From contig DGDL01000022.1 of the NCBI GenBank assembly GCA_002385415.1, positions 1 through 9,238 on the forward strand: a stretch of 9,238 nt of DNA, read 5' to 3'. The stretch is from Clostridiales bacterium UBA3953. GTDB taxonomy: Bacteria > Bacillota > Clostridia > Oscillospirales > CAG-272. Of the stretch, positions 1 to 6,767 are shown in pieces. The translations under genes were made by a program, and so were the position numbers. The first letter of the stretch is position 1. Each line of letters starts with the position of its first letter. The notes beneath the pieces are model-generated. The model made no database searches. It saw only the letters and a list, made by a program, of their open reading frames with translations, and was not told the DNA's origin.

Positions 1-264
1 CCCTCCGCCCAGCACGCGGTCAAGCTCGCTCATGCCGGACGACATGCGGAGATTTGAGTCCGAGTCAAGCTGTGTCAGCGGCAGGGCGCGACCGGGGCTG
101 TGTGCGTTAACCGATGCCGCTCGGCGCGCCGCTTTGCCGGACGGCTCGGGTGCTGTGGTTTGCTCCTCAAACGTGTTCCATGCGTCGCACTCGGGGCAGC
201 GTCCCAGCCATTTCGATGACTGGTAGCCGCACTCGGAGCATACATAAAATGTTTTGGCTTTCAA
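1..264 (-). CDS. radA: DNA repair protein RadA/Sms, N-terminal part (cut by window edge)
   Basis: RadA is a RecA-like ATPase that helps process and branch-migrate recombination intermediates during DNA repair. The 88 visible codons hold the family's N-terminal C4 zinc finger: C9-x2-C12 and C23-x2-C26, with the hallmark stretch YQSSKWLGRCPECDAWNT. A variable linker follows, then the start of the ATPase domain (SSGMSELDRVLGGG). The Walker A motif expected just after this lies outside the window. The start is TTG at 262-264: the only ATG nearby runs into a stop after two codons in another frame, and the radA frame has an upstream TGA near 295 with no ATG between. The ribosome binding site is weak (GGTG six bases upstream). 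A rho-independent terminator of the preceding gene lies just upstream, so radA probably has its own promoter. The family call is firm; the exact start is inferred. Confidence 0.93.
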   Translation of the reverse strand, partial: MKAKTFYVCSECGYQSSKWLGRCPECDAWNTFEEQTTAPEPSGKAARRAASVNAHSPGRALPLTQLDSDSNLRMSSGMSELDRVLGGG

Positions 265-280
265 ATCATTACACCGGTAA

Positions 281-286
281 ATTATA
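281..286 (-). promoter_or_regulatory. Possible -10 element for radA
   Basis: A perfect TATAAT on the minus strand lies between the upstream terminator and the radA TTG start. No convincing -35 hexamer is present 16-18 bases upstream, because that position falls in the terminator stem. If used, transcription would begin only about 10 bases before the start codon, so the leader would be very short. This is inferred from position and one hexamer only. Confidence 0.3.
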
Positions 287-292
287 GAATTT

Positions 293-347
293 CAAACAAA
301 ACGCCGACCGTAAATCGCACGGTGAAAGTCGGATCCGGCGGTCGGCG
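293..347 (-). terminator. Rho-independent terminator after the UroD-like gene
   Basis: In the minus-strand transcript a perfect 9-bp stem (CGCCGACCG at 347-339 pairing with CGGTCGGCG at 310-302) encloses a 28-base loop and is followed directly by TTTTGTTT. It lies 47 bases past the stop of the UroD-like gene and 38 bases before the radA start. A competing 5-bp hairpin (ACCGT at 323-319 with ACGGT at 311-307) uses part of the same 3' arm, so alternative folding is possible. Confidence 0.75.
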
Positions 348-393
348 AAAATTTATATCTAATAAGCAGGCATATCAAAATCCTGAGGATCAG

Positions 394-1635
394 CTATGCC
401 CTCATGGTTTCCTCAACTGCGATTTCAGCCCAGCGCCACAGGCGCGGCGGGTCATAGCGCACCGTCGAGATGTCTTTCATTATCAGCTCAAGCCGCTTTC
501 CGTAGCGTTTTGCGGCTTGGATAGTGCGGCGGATGTCCGCTCGGGCTGCCTCCTCGTCGAATGTTTCGGTGGCGAGTATAGCGGGGGAGGGCTTGTTTGA
601 CATCACATACTCGTCCGGCAGCTTTTCGGCAAATGCCTCACGGTCGCTCCACGGGCTGCACGACACCTTTTTGATGTTGGGCATGCGCGCGACGATGTCA
701 AGCCTGTCGTCCAGCCGGTCGCAGCAGCCATAGTAGATAGCGCCGAAATACGGGAACAGCCGCTGCATATAGGGTACTTCAAACTCGGCGGTTATCTCCG
801 GCGACACGCTCGTGAAAAGTTGTGCCAGACCGAACGCCCACGCGTCTTTTGAGGTGGGGTTATCGGGGTCACAGTCGGGCCCGGGCAGGCTGCTCGAGAA
901 GGTATACGAGCAGTGGGTCAGATTTGTGTTGATGTCGAATATGCCAAGCTCGTTTGCCTGCTCTATTTGCGAAATAAATGCCTGTGTCATGCGTTCCATG
1001 CAGGCATGTATAAATTCGGGCCGCTCGATAAGCTCGATGTAGGCGTTTTCAATGCCCAGCCACTGGGACAGGATATCCCACGCGCCGAGATGCATGTTCA
1101 GACCGCTGAATTTCCACGGTATTATGCCTTCAAATATGTAATCGGCGGCTTCGGCTGCGGCTTTGTCGGCATCGCGGTTGACGTTGAGCTGCGGTATCTG
1201 TATTTTCTCAATATCTTCCGGTTCGCTGATTACAGTCTCAAAGTAGTGGCCGACCACAGAGCTGGTCGGGTCGGTCACAGCGATGCGCTCTTTATTTGTG
1301 ACGCCGTATCCGGTGCTCGATATATGGCGGGGCACAAGCACATAAGGATTCATCACCATATCGGCGGGCATGTGCTCCCATTTGTAAATTTCGGTGCGCA
1401 GATGCCACTCAACATGACGCCAATATGGGTGATTGACCTCGCATTTGAGAAACCCGTCGACGTCAAGCTCGTTCCAGGGCATCTGGTCGATTGCTATCAT
1501 GGGCTTTATCATACGCCCGTCGTTCAGCGAACGCCACATCTCGCGTTTTTCGTCCTGAACGGGAAGGGAAGCGTGTTCGGCATAGCGAACTGCAAGCCGG
1601 CGCAGAACCTCTATATCGTTTTTTGACGGCAGCAT
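394..1635 (-). CDS. Uroporphyrinogen decarboxylase-like (URO-D/MtaA superfamily) protein
   Basis: This 413-residue protein belongs to the UroD-like group (COG0407), which includes heme-pathway decarboxylases and corrinoid-dependent methyltransferases such as MtaA/CmuA. Family-type segments are the N-terminal PMIAIDQMPWNEL (residues 45-57), the mid-region GLNMHLGAWDILSQWLG (178-194), and the C-terminal YYGCCDRLDDRLDI (301-314) followed by MSNKPSPAILA (345-355). H241, C242 and the C304-C305 pair are candidate zinc ligands by analogy with the His/Cys site of MtaA; this is inference. It is longer than a typical heme-pathway HemE (about 350), and no heme genes are nearby, so HemE activity is unlikely. 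No corrinoid protein or methyltransferase partner is adjacent. The ATG start has a strong ribosome binding site (AAGGAGA, 7-base spacing). It has its own promoter candidate and terminator, so it is probably monocistronic. The substrate is unknown. Confidence 0.9.
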   Translation of the reverse strand: MLPSKNDIEVLRRLAVRYAEHASLPVQDEKREMWRSLNDGRMIKPMIAIDQMPWNELDVDGFLKCEVNHPYWRHVEWHLRTEIYKWEHMPADMVMNPYVLVPRHISSTGYGVTNKERIAVTDPTSSVVGHYFETVISEPEDIEKIQIPQLNVNRDADKAAAEAADYIFEGIIPWKFSGLNMHLGAWDILSQWLGIENAYIELIERPEFIHACMERMTQAFISQIEQANELGIFDINTNLTHCSYTFSSSLPGPDCDPDNPTSKDAWAFGLAQLFTSVSPEITAEFEVPYMQRLFPYFGAIYYGCCDRLDDRLDIVARMPNIKKVSCSPWSDREAFAEKLPDEYVMSNKPSPAILATETFDEEAARADIRRTIQAAKRYGKRLELIMKDISTVRYDPPRLWRWAEIAVEETMRA

Positions 1636-1678
1636 AGCACTGTCTCCTTAAACGCATTTTTTAAAATAGCACAAGTTA

Positions 1679-1706
1679 AGTATAACACAGCCGCCGGTAA
1701 AAGCAA
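1679..1706 (-). promoter_or_regulatory. Sigma-70-type promoter for the UroD-like gene
   Basis: On the minus strand TTGCTT (1701-1706) and TATACT (1679-1684) are separated by 16 bases, in the 102-base gap between the transporter stop and the UroD-like start. Predicted transcription would give a leader of roughly 35 bases containing the AAGGAGA ribosome binding site. This is a consensus match by eye, not a measured start site. Confidence 0.5.
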
Positions 1707-1737
1707 CAGTATTTTTATATAAAATCTGCTTTTGCTG

Positions 1738-2697
1738 TCAGATATAGAGAAAATCCAGCAAACGGCTTACAAAATAAAGCGACGCGGGTATGGTTATAAC
1801 CGAAAAAAGTGTCGTCACTCCAACGGTATGCGCGGCATAGGAAGGTTTTATATTGTACGATTCGGCAAAAATAGCTGTGTTCGCGGCGGTGGGGAGCGCC
1901 GCCATTATAGCGCCGAACATGGCCATTTCTTTTGAAAAACCAACAGCCGCCAGCAATGCGCCGCAGACAAAAGGTAAAGCGACCAGCTTTACAAACGATA
2001 ATAGGTATATTTTAGGCTCGGTAAACAGCCTTTTTATCGGTACGGTTGCAAGCAGGCCTCCGACGACAAGCATCGAAAGGGGTGTGCAAATCGAGCCAAG
2101 ATAGTCCATCGCCTCAAATACTTTGGGAGACAGCGTGTCGCCCACTCTCAGCACATACAGCAGCAGCCCGAGCACGCAGGGCACCGTGCCGTAGTTGACG
2201 AAAATATTGAGAGGCTTTATCTTCACGCGCGAGTCGGCGCGCGACAGGATATACTGTCCGTAAGTCCAGCAGACAAGGTTAAAGACTATAACAAAAAACG
2301 ACGCCCAAAACAGTCCGACGTCGCCGAATACGGCCCGCAGCAGCGGAAAGCCCATAAAGCCGCAGTTTGCAAACATTGCGGCAAACTCGGTCAGCCTGCG
2401 CTCGGCTGTATCTTTTACGCGAAAGGTCGCGACAAGCGCCAACACGGCGGCGACCGCATGGACTATGAGCGCCACAAGCAATATAAGCCCGCCCTCGCGC
2501 AGATTGGAGGCCGAGTATGGCATGCCGAGCACAGCCGAGATTATCATAAACGGCTGTCCGACACGAATAATGAGATCGCTCATCAGCTTGGACGACGCCT
2601 CGTCGACAAGTTTCAGCTTGCGCGCTATGTAGCCGACGACTATAACAAAAAACATTGTCGCGACTACCGGCCCGACCGTTCCGACATCGACTGTCAA
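1738..2697 (-). CDS. AEC-family (auxin efflux carrier-like) membrane transporter
   Basis: This is a 319-residue integral membrane protein of the AEC family, whose bacterial members export or exchange small organic acids or amino-acid-like anions; the substrate here cannot be told. Hydrophobic segments run from end to end (for example 8-26, 70-92, 132-150, 172-184, 205-219, 231-252, 293-312), consistent with about ten helices. Family-typical segments are NCGFMGFPLL (111-120), TPLSMLVVGG (205-214) and ALPTAANTAIFAESYN (267-282). The chosen start is TTG at 2695-2697: it follows GGAGG by 7 bases and overlaps the stop of the uracil-DNA glycosylase gene as TTGA. An in-frame ATG at 2811 would add 38 charged, non-membrane residues lying entirely inside the glycosylase gene, so it is rejected. 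The overlap suggests translational coupling. It is unclear whether the two proteins share a function. Confidence 0.9.
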   Translation of the reverse strand: MTVDVGTVGPVVATMFFVIVVGYIARKLKLVDEASSKLMSDLIIRVGQPFMIISAVLGMPYSASNLREGGLILLVALIVHAVAAVLALVATFRVKDTAERRLTEFAAMFANCGFMGFPLLRAVFGDVGLFWASFFVIVFNLVCWTYGQYILSRADSRVKIKPLNIFVNYGTVPCVLGLLLYVLRVGDTLSPKVFEAMDYLGSICTPLSMLVVGGLLATVPIKRLFTEPKIYLLSFVKLVALPFVCGALLAAVGFSKEMAMFGAIMAALPTAANTAIFAESYNIKPSYAAHTVGVTTLFSVITIPASLYFVSRLLDFLYI

Positions 2698-3275
2698 GAG
2701 CCCACCTCCGGTAAAGCGTCGAGCGCCGCTTTGATGCTTTGCATGTCTAAAAGCATGTCCTCGCGCTTGCGCGGGTCGCGCAACAGCAGCGAAGGATGAT
2801 AAACGGCACAAATTTTATATAGTCCTTTATCAAACCAAATGCCATGCTCGGCAGTTATCTTAAAGTCAGGCTTTATAAGCCGCATCGCCGAGATACGGCC
2901 GAGACAAACCACTAACCTCGGTTTAATCAGTCGAACCTGCTCGCGCAGGTAGTCGATGCACTGCTCCTGTTCTGCGGGAAGAGGGTCTCGGTTTCTCGGA
3001 GGACGGCATTTGAGTATGTTTGTTATGTAAACGTCCTCGCGCTTTATATCGACGGCTGCGAGGAATTTGTCAAAAAGCTGACCGGCGCGTCCGACAAACG
3101 GCACTCCGGCTAAATCCTCCTGTTCGCCCGGCGCCTCGCCAATGAACATTAGATCGGCTTCGCGGTTGCCGCAGCCGAATACGGTGTTTGTCTTGGTTTG
3201 GCCGAGCGGACAGCGAGTGCAGCTTTCACAGGCGCGCTGAAGCTCGTCCCAGCGCGCGGCAATATCGCGTGTCAT
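2694..3275 (-). CDS. Uracil-DNA glycosylase, family 4 (Fe-S)
   Basis: The 193-residue enzyme removes uracil from DNA in base excision repair. Four cysteines placed as in family 4 enzymes would hold a [4Fe-4S] cluster: C19-x2-C22 near the N-terminus, C90 in LKCRPPRNR, and C106 in EQEQC. The active-site motif GEAPGEQED is at 46-54, followed by the uracil-pocket segment VPFVGRAGQLFD (58-69). The second catalytic motif, YHPSLLLRDP, begins at 159 with H160. The length matches the family (about 190-220). The ATG start has a GGAGAT ribosome binding site. Its TGA stop overlaps the TTG start of the AEC transporter. Upstream, a TATAAT and an 11-bp palindrome may control it. An extra cysteine, C16, lies next to the cluster ligands; its role is unknown. 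Confidence 0.95.
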   Translation of the reverse strand: MTRDIAARWDELQRACESCTRCPLGQTKTNTVFGCGNREADLMFIGEAPGEQEDLAGVPFVGRAGQLFDKFLAAVDIKREDVYITNILKCRPPRNRDPLPAEQEQCIDYLREQVRLIKPRLVVCLGRISAMRLIKPDFKITAEHGIWFDKGLYKICAVYHPSLLLRDPRKREDMLLDMQSIKAALDALPEVGS

Positions 3276-3330
3276 AAAAAAATCTCCGATTGCTGAATGT
3301 AGTAAATCAAAATTCCGCAGAAATAATGCT

Positions 3331-3361
3331 ATGCAATGCTGATTTACAGCATTGCATTATA
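3331..3361 (-). promoter_or_regulatory. -10 element overlapped by a perfect 11-bp inverted repeat upstream of the UDG gene
   Basis: ATGCAATGCTG (3331-3341) and CAGCATTGCAT (3347-3357) form a perfect palindrome with a 5-base ATTTA spacer. A minus-strand TATAAT (3356-3361) overlaps its outer edge, so the palindrome would cover the transcription start of the uracil-DNA glycosylase gene. No good -35 is visible. The repeat could be an operator for a dimeric repressor or a 5'-UTR hairpin. It has no T-tract on the minus strand, so it is not a terminator. Confidence 0.4.
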
Positions 3362-3368
3362 CATTTTA

Positions 3369-3391
3369 CGGGGGTGCATTTCGCGCCCCCG
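3369..3391. terminator. G+C-rich hairpin between mecA and the UDG gene, weak terminator candidate
   Basis: CGGGGGTGC (3369-3377) pairs with GCGCCCCCG (3383-3391) around a 5-base loop: nine pairs with one T-G wobble on the plus strand, or one C-A mismatch on the minus strand. It lies 46 bases past the MecA-like stop. The minus-strand sequence after it (TAAAATGT) is not a proper T-tract, so termination may be inefficient or factor-dependent. Confidence 0.4.
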
Positions 3392-3437
3392 CTTACTCCT
3401 CCGATATACCTATATTTCAATGTGTATGCCGCTCTCT

Positions 3438-4052
3438 TTATAGCCCGCGCAGAGTTTCCACCGCGTCGGTCATACGTATTTCGTCGCAATGCTCGAGTAC
3501 CCAAATATGAATTGTATCGGGATCAAGCAGATTGCCGTATTCGCGCAGTATATCGATGTCGGCGATGCCGTCCAAAATGAGAATGTAACGCGTTTTGCTG
3601 AAGCTGCGGTCACAGTATGCGTACGACTTGCCTATGTAGCCGTCGGCATGCAGCCTGCGGCAGCAGTTTGTGAGCTGCGAAAGCGTTTCAAACTCGGCGG
3701 CAGAGCCGCGCATTTTTTTAAGATCAAACTCGCCTGCGCGATCGAGTGTCACTTTGTCGGAGGAGTCGCTAAAACGGTCTGTGAGCTTCACCGGCCCGCC
3801 GGCTTCGGACGAGAGTTTGGTGACATAAAGTTCGCATCCGCCGTCCTTTGACGGATATACCTGTATGAAAACGCGGCTTCGTGCTGCGTCAAATCCGGTT
3901 TTTTGCTTTGCCTCGTCGAGGATGCTCCAAAATGCGCGGCGTGTGCCGGTGCTGTCATAGTCGATGTCGTCACAGGACAGCTGCAGCGCCTTCATATCCT
4001 CGGGTGTCAGCGTCACTTTCAATTTACTTTCACTGATTAATATTAGGTCCAC
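3438..4052 (-). CDS. mecA: MecA-like adaptor protein for the ClpC protease
   Basis: MecA-family adaptors bind substrates through an N-terminal domain and deliver them to ClpC through a C-terminal domain; in Bacillus the best-known target is the competence factor ComK. The 204 residues show this layout. An N-terminal domain (1-81) begins MDLILISESKLKVTLTPEDM and contains the SILDEAKQKTGFD helix (43-55). A polar, low-complexity linker follows (about 82-115). The C-terminal domain (116-204) contains FSKTRYILILDG (151-162) and ends with EHCDEIRMTDAVETLRGL. It is slightly shorter than the roughly 218-residue Bacillus protein. The start is GTG at 4050-4052: a TAA lies directly upstream in frame, an AGGGGCGG ribosome binding site is present, and the next ATG (residue 20) would cut into the conserved domain. 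It appears to be a single-gene unit. The physiological target is unknown, and the family match is by pattern recognition. Confidence 0.85.
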   Translation of the reverse strand: MDLILISESKLKVTLTPEDMKALQLSCDDIDYDSTGTRRAFWSILDEAKQKTGFDAARSRVFIQVYPSKDGGCELYVTKLSSEAGGPVKLTDRFSDSSDKVTLDRAGEFDLKKMRGSAAEFETLSQLTNCCRRLHADGYIGKSYAYCDRSFSKTRYILILDGIADIDILREYGNLLDPDTIHIWVLEHCDEIRMTDAVETLRGL

Positions 4053-4102
4053 TTAAAATCCGCCCCTTTGCGCCTTATAACGATTTAATGCAATACATTA
4101 CT

Positions 4103-4131
4103 ATTATAAGCGCACGGCGAAAAAAATGTAA
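4103..4131 (-). promoter_or_regulatory. Promoter candidate for mecA
   Basis: A perfect minus-strand TATAAT (4103-4108) lies 17 bases downstream of TTACAT (4126-4131), a poor -35. It is about 50 bases before the GTG start, in the 159-base gap after the homoserine dehydrogenase gene. No clear terminator for that gene is visible in the gap, so some readthrough is possible. Confidence 0.38.
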
Positions 4132-4211
4132 CCCTAAAGTTTATGGTAAATCAGGACACTTATTGACGCTGTGACATAAAAGGCTAATACGACCGGCGGA
4201 GGGGAGGAAAA

Positions 4212-5261
4212 TTAAAGCTCTATCCTGTCCCCCAGCCCCGCAACGCTGCCATCTTCAGGTAGCACATACAGGCCTGTGCCGTCCTCCCACAGGCGCTGTT
4301 TTTTGCTGCAGCCGTTTTGTGAGCCGCAGTCAATTATATCGGCTACGACAGCGCTGGCGGTGGGTAGGCTGCCCGCGCCCCTGCCGTAGAACATGACGTC
4401 GCCGGTCATGGTGCCGTGCAGCAGCACGCCGTTGAAGACACCCTCGACCGAGTGGAGAGGACTGGTCATCACAACCTCAAAGGGCGCGACCTCTGCCTCA
4501 ATTTTGCCGTTGGGCAGACGGCGGGCGCGCGCAATGAGCCTTACGGCGCGGTTCTTTTCGGCGGCGGCATTGATGTGGTCGAGCGTAAGGCCGCGGATAC
4601 CCCGGCAGCTTACTTCATCCGAGGGAATAAGCACGCCGAATGCAACTGCCGCAAGTATGCAAATCTTGCGACAGGCGTCGTGACCGTCGACGTCGGCGGT
4701 CGGGTCGGCTTCGGCATAGCCGAGCCGCTGTGCCTCGCGCAACGCCTCGTCAAAGCTGAAGCCGGACGCCATCTGCGTGAGTATGAAGTTGGTCGTGCCG
4801 TTTAAAATGCCGGTTATTTCGGTTATATCGTCGTGCGCCAGCGACTCGGTTATGGGGCGGATAAGCGGTATCCCGCCGCCGACACTGCCCTCGTACAGGT
4901 AGCGAACGCCGCGCTTATCGGCGATGCGGAGCAGCTCGACGCCATGGGCTGCGACAAGCTCTTTGTTGGATGTGACAACATGCTTGCCGGCTTCGAGCAG
5001 CGCCTTTGTATACTTGTATGCGGCTCCGACGCCGCCCATGGTTTCCGCGACAACCGAAATCGAGTCGTCGTTTAAAATATCGTTGAAATCGTGCGTAACA
5101 CGATTGGCGTAGGGGCTGTCGGGAAAATCGCGCAAGTCGAGTATGCGTTTTATATTGATGTCGTCGCCAAGGCGGCTTTTAACAAGCGCATAGCTGCCGG
5201 ATATAACCTCCGCGATGCCGCTGCCGACGGTCCCGAAGCCCATGATGGCAATATTAAGCAT
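4212..5261 (-). CDS. hom: Homoserine dehydrogenase, short form without ACT domain
   Basis: This enzyme reduces aspartate semialdehyde to homoserine with NAD(P)H, the branch point to threonine and methionine. The 349 residues show the N-terminal nucleotide-binding motif GFGTVGSG (8-15), TSNKE with K100, and the substrate-domain motif NGTTNFIL (154-161). The active-site block EADPTADVDGHDACRK follows, with D195 and K199 spaced as in the yeast catalytic pair. The ATG start has an AAGGAA ribosome binding site 8 bases upstream. Most Bacillota enzymes are about 400-430 residues with a C-terminal ACT domain that senses threonine. Here the protein stops soon after GLYVLPEDGSVAG, so the ACT domain is absent and no separate ACT gene is adjacent. 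No other threonine or methionine gene lies in the window. Function is confident; loss of feedback control is inferred. Confidence 0.95.
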   Translation of the reverse strand: MLNIAIMGFGTVGSGIAEVISGSYALVKSRLGDDINIKRILDLRDFPDSPYANRVTHDFNDILNDDSISVVAETMGGVGAAYKYTKALLEAGKHVVTSNKELVAAHGVELLRIADKRGVRYLYEGSVGGGIPLIRPITESLAHDDITEITGILNGTTNFILTQMASGFSFDEALREAQRLGYAEADPTADVDGHDACRKICILAAVAFGVLIPSDEVSCRGIRGLTLDHINAAAEKNRAVRLIARARRLPNGKIEAEVAPFEVVMTSPLHSVEGVFNGVLLHGTMTGDVMFYGRGAGSLPTASAVVADIIDCGSQNGCSKKQRLWEDGTGLYVLPEDGSVAGLGDRIEL

Positions 5262-5318
5262 GACAACAGTTCCTTGCTGTATATTTTTATGCAGTTCGGT
5301 TATTCGATGCTAAATGAA

Positions 5319-5332
5319 TGCGCTGACGCGCA
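5319..5332 (-). other. Small hairpin between the FAD dehydrogenase and hom genes
   Basis: TGCGC and GCGCA pair around a 4-base loop in the 105-base gap. The minus-strand tail is ATTCATTT after the stem, too poor in T for a confident terminator. No clear promoter for hom was found in the gap, so hom may be co-transcribed with the upstream genes. Confidence 0.25.
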
Positions 5333-5366
5333 AAACAAAGGTGCCTGCAGCCGCCTCGGATCAAAA

Positions 5367-6767
5367 CTATTTGCCCTGGTCAATCTCAATGTTGATTTTG
5401 TCTGCGACGTAAAGTCCGTTCGCGGCGGCTTGAGACAGCGAGCGCGTGAACCCCGCGCCGTCGCCTATTGCGTAAATTTTTTCGCAGCCCTCAAGCTCAA
5501 AGTCGTTGCAGCGAGGTCTTGCCGAATAATACTTGCACTCTATGCCGTAGAGCAGAGTGTCATAGTTTGCGGTGCCGGGAGCGATTTTATCGAGCTGGTC
5601 GAGCGTTTCGATTATGTTGTCGAGCTGTCGTTTCGGCATGCAAAGCGACAGATCGCCCGGCACAGCTTTCAGTGTGGGAATGGTCGTCGATGCGGCGAGC
5701 CTGCGCTCGTCGGTGCGGCGGCCCAGTTTGAGGTCGCCCAGCCGCTGAACGAGCACGCTTCCACCGCTGATGAGGTTGCAGAGCTTTGCAACGTGACGCG
5801 CGTATTCAATGGGGTTGTCGAAAGGCTCGGTAAACTTAATAGTGGTGAGCAGTGCGAAGTTTGAGTTTTTGGTCTTCATCGCCGGGCCGTGATAGGCATG
5901 TCCGTTGACGGTGAGAATCCCATCGGTGTTCTCGGTTACAACACTGCCGCGCTCGTTGAAGCAGAACATGCGCGTGGTGTCGCCGTATGCTTTGGAGCGG
6001 TATTTGATTTTCGGCTCGTATATGCGCTTTGAGAACTCGTCCCAAACGATTGCGGGGAGCTCGACACGCACGCCAACGTCCACCTGATTGTTTTCAACCG
6101 GGATATTGTTGTCGTGGCACCATTTGTAGAAAAACCGGCTGCCTGCACGTCCGAGCGCGAGTATAATGCGTTCTGCGGTGATGTCAAGCCTTCCGTCGCG
6201 TGTGGAGCATTTAAGCCTGTGGGCAGAGCGGTCTATGTCGGCGACCGCGGTTTCGGTATAAATTGTTATATGCTCCGAAAGGTATTTTATCAACCTGCCC
6301 ATGATTTGAAGGTTGCCGTCGGTGCCGAAGTGTTTGAGCTGCGCCTGTGACATGTGCAGATCGTATTTGAGTGCAAGGCGCTTGAGCTCGTTGTCCGGCA
6401 TAAAGCGCTCGGTAGGCGCGCCGAACGACACAAGAATGGAGTCGGCCTGCTCAATGTAGCCTATAACAGTTTCATCGGGCATAAGTTCGGTAAGCCATCC
6501 GCCGTATTCCGTCGAGATAACATATTTGCCGTCCGAAAAAGCGCCGGCTCCGGCCATGCCTTCCATGATGGCGCAGTTTTTGCACTTGATACAGGACTGG
6601 ACTTTTTTGTCCAGGATGGGGCATTTGCGCTTTTCAAGGCTTGAGCCTCGCTCCACGAGCACAATTTTCAGCTCCGGATGCTTTTCTACCAGGCGGTAAG
6701 CGCACATCAGCCCGCTTATACCGCCGCCCACTATTGCTACATCGTAGTTTTCGTTTCTTATAATCAT
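5367..6767 (-). CDS. FAD-dependent dehydrogenase of the COG2509 type, function unknown
   Basis: The 466-residue flavoprotein matches the widespread but uncharacterised COG2509 group. An N-terminal FAD-binding Rossmann motif, VGGGISG (13-19), is followed by the acidic residue of VER (E39). A cysteine cluster comes next: C49 in KCP, then C59-x2-C62-x2-C65. The family segment GMAGAGAFSDGKY (70-82) follows. Further family-like stretches are ALGRAGSRFFYKW, VNGHAY, VQRLGDLKLGRRT and APGTANYDTLLYGIECKYYS. The FAD-binding C-terminus is AIGDGAGFTRSLSQAAANG (433-451). The ATG overlaps the stop of the NERD-domain gene as ATGA, which suggests coupled translation; the ribosome binding site is weak. No membrane segment or signal peptide is seen, so it is probably cytoplasmic. 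The cysteines could bind a metal or Fe-S cluster (inference). The substrate and electron acceptor are unknown. Confidence 0.9.
   Translation of the reverse strand: MIIRNENYDVAIVGGGISGLMCAYRLVEKHPELKIVLVERGSSLEKRKCPILDKKVQSCIKCKNCAIMEGMAGAGAFSDGKYVISTEYGGWLTELMPDETVIGYIEQADSILVSFGAPTERFMPDNELKRLALKYDLHMSQAQLKHFGTDGNLQIMGRLIKYLSEHITIYTETAVADIDRSAHRLKCSTRDGRLDITAERIILALGRAGSRFFYKWCHDNNIPVENNQVDVGVRVELPAIVWDEFSKRIYEPKIKYRSKAYGDTTRMFCFNERGSVVTENTDGILTVNGHAYHGPAMKTKNSNFALLTTIKFTEPFDNPIEYARHVAKLCNLISGGSVLVQRLGDLKLGRRTDERRLAASTTIPTLKAVPGDLSLCMPKRQLDNIIETLDQLDKIAPGTANYDTLLYGIECKYYSARPRCNDFELEGCEKIYAIGDGAGFTRSLSQAAANGLYVADKINIEIDQGK

Noticed and set aside
913..1626. Plus-strand open frame of 237 codons
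   Set aside because: It lies entirely antisense to the UroD-like gene, whose family motifs and strong ribosome binding site are clear. The antisense product shows no recognisable family.
1701..1736. AAAAGCA / TGCTTTT inverted repeat after the AEC transporter stop, as a terminator
   Set aside because: The stem is only seven A+T-rich pairs with a 21-base loop, and it overlaps the -35 of the UroD-like promoter; not convincing.
2698..2811. N-terminal 38-residue extension of the AEC transporter from an upstream ATG
   Set aside because: It lies wholly inside the uracil-DNA glycosylase gene, is basic and non-membrane, and has no ribosome binding site; the TTG with GGAGG is better.
3307..3504. Minus-strand open frame of 65 codons between mecA and the UDG gene
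   Set aside because: It overlaps the mecA 3' end, reads through both hairpins, and has no family features.
4163..4190. Plus-strand promoter-like pair TTGACG and TAATAC with 16-base spacing, followed by a purine-rich stretch
   Set aside because: The -10 is poor, no plus-strand gene follows, and the purine-rich GGAGGGGAGG precedes no start codon. It would only make antisense RNA to hom.
5091..5864. Plus-strand open frame of 257 codons
   Set aside because: It runs antisense across hom, the spacer and the FAD dehydrogenase, with no domain, no good ribosome binding site and shadow-like composition.
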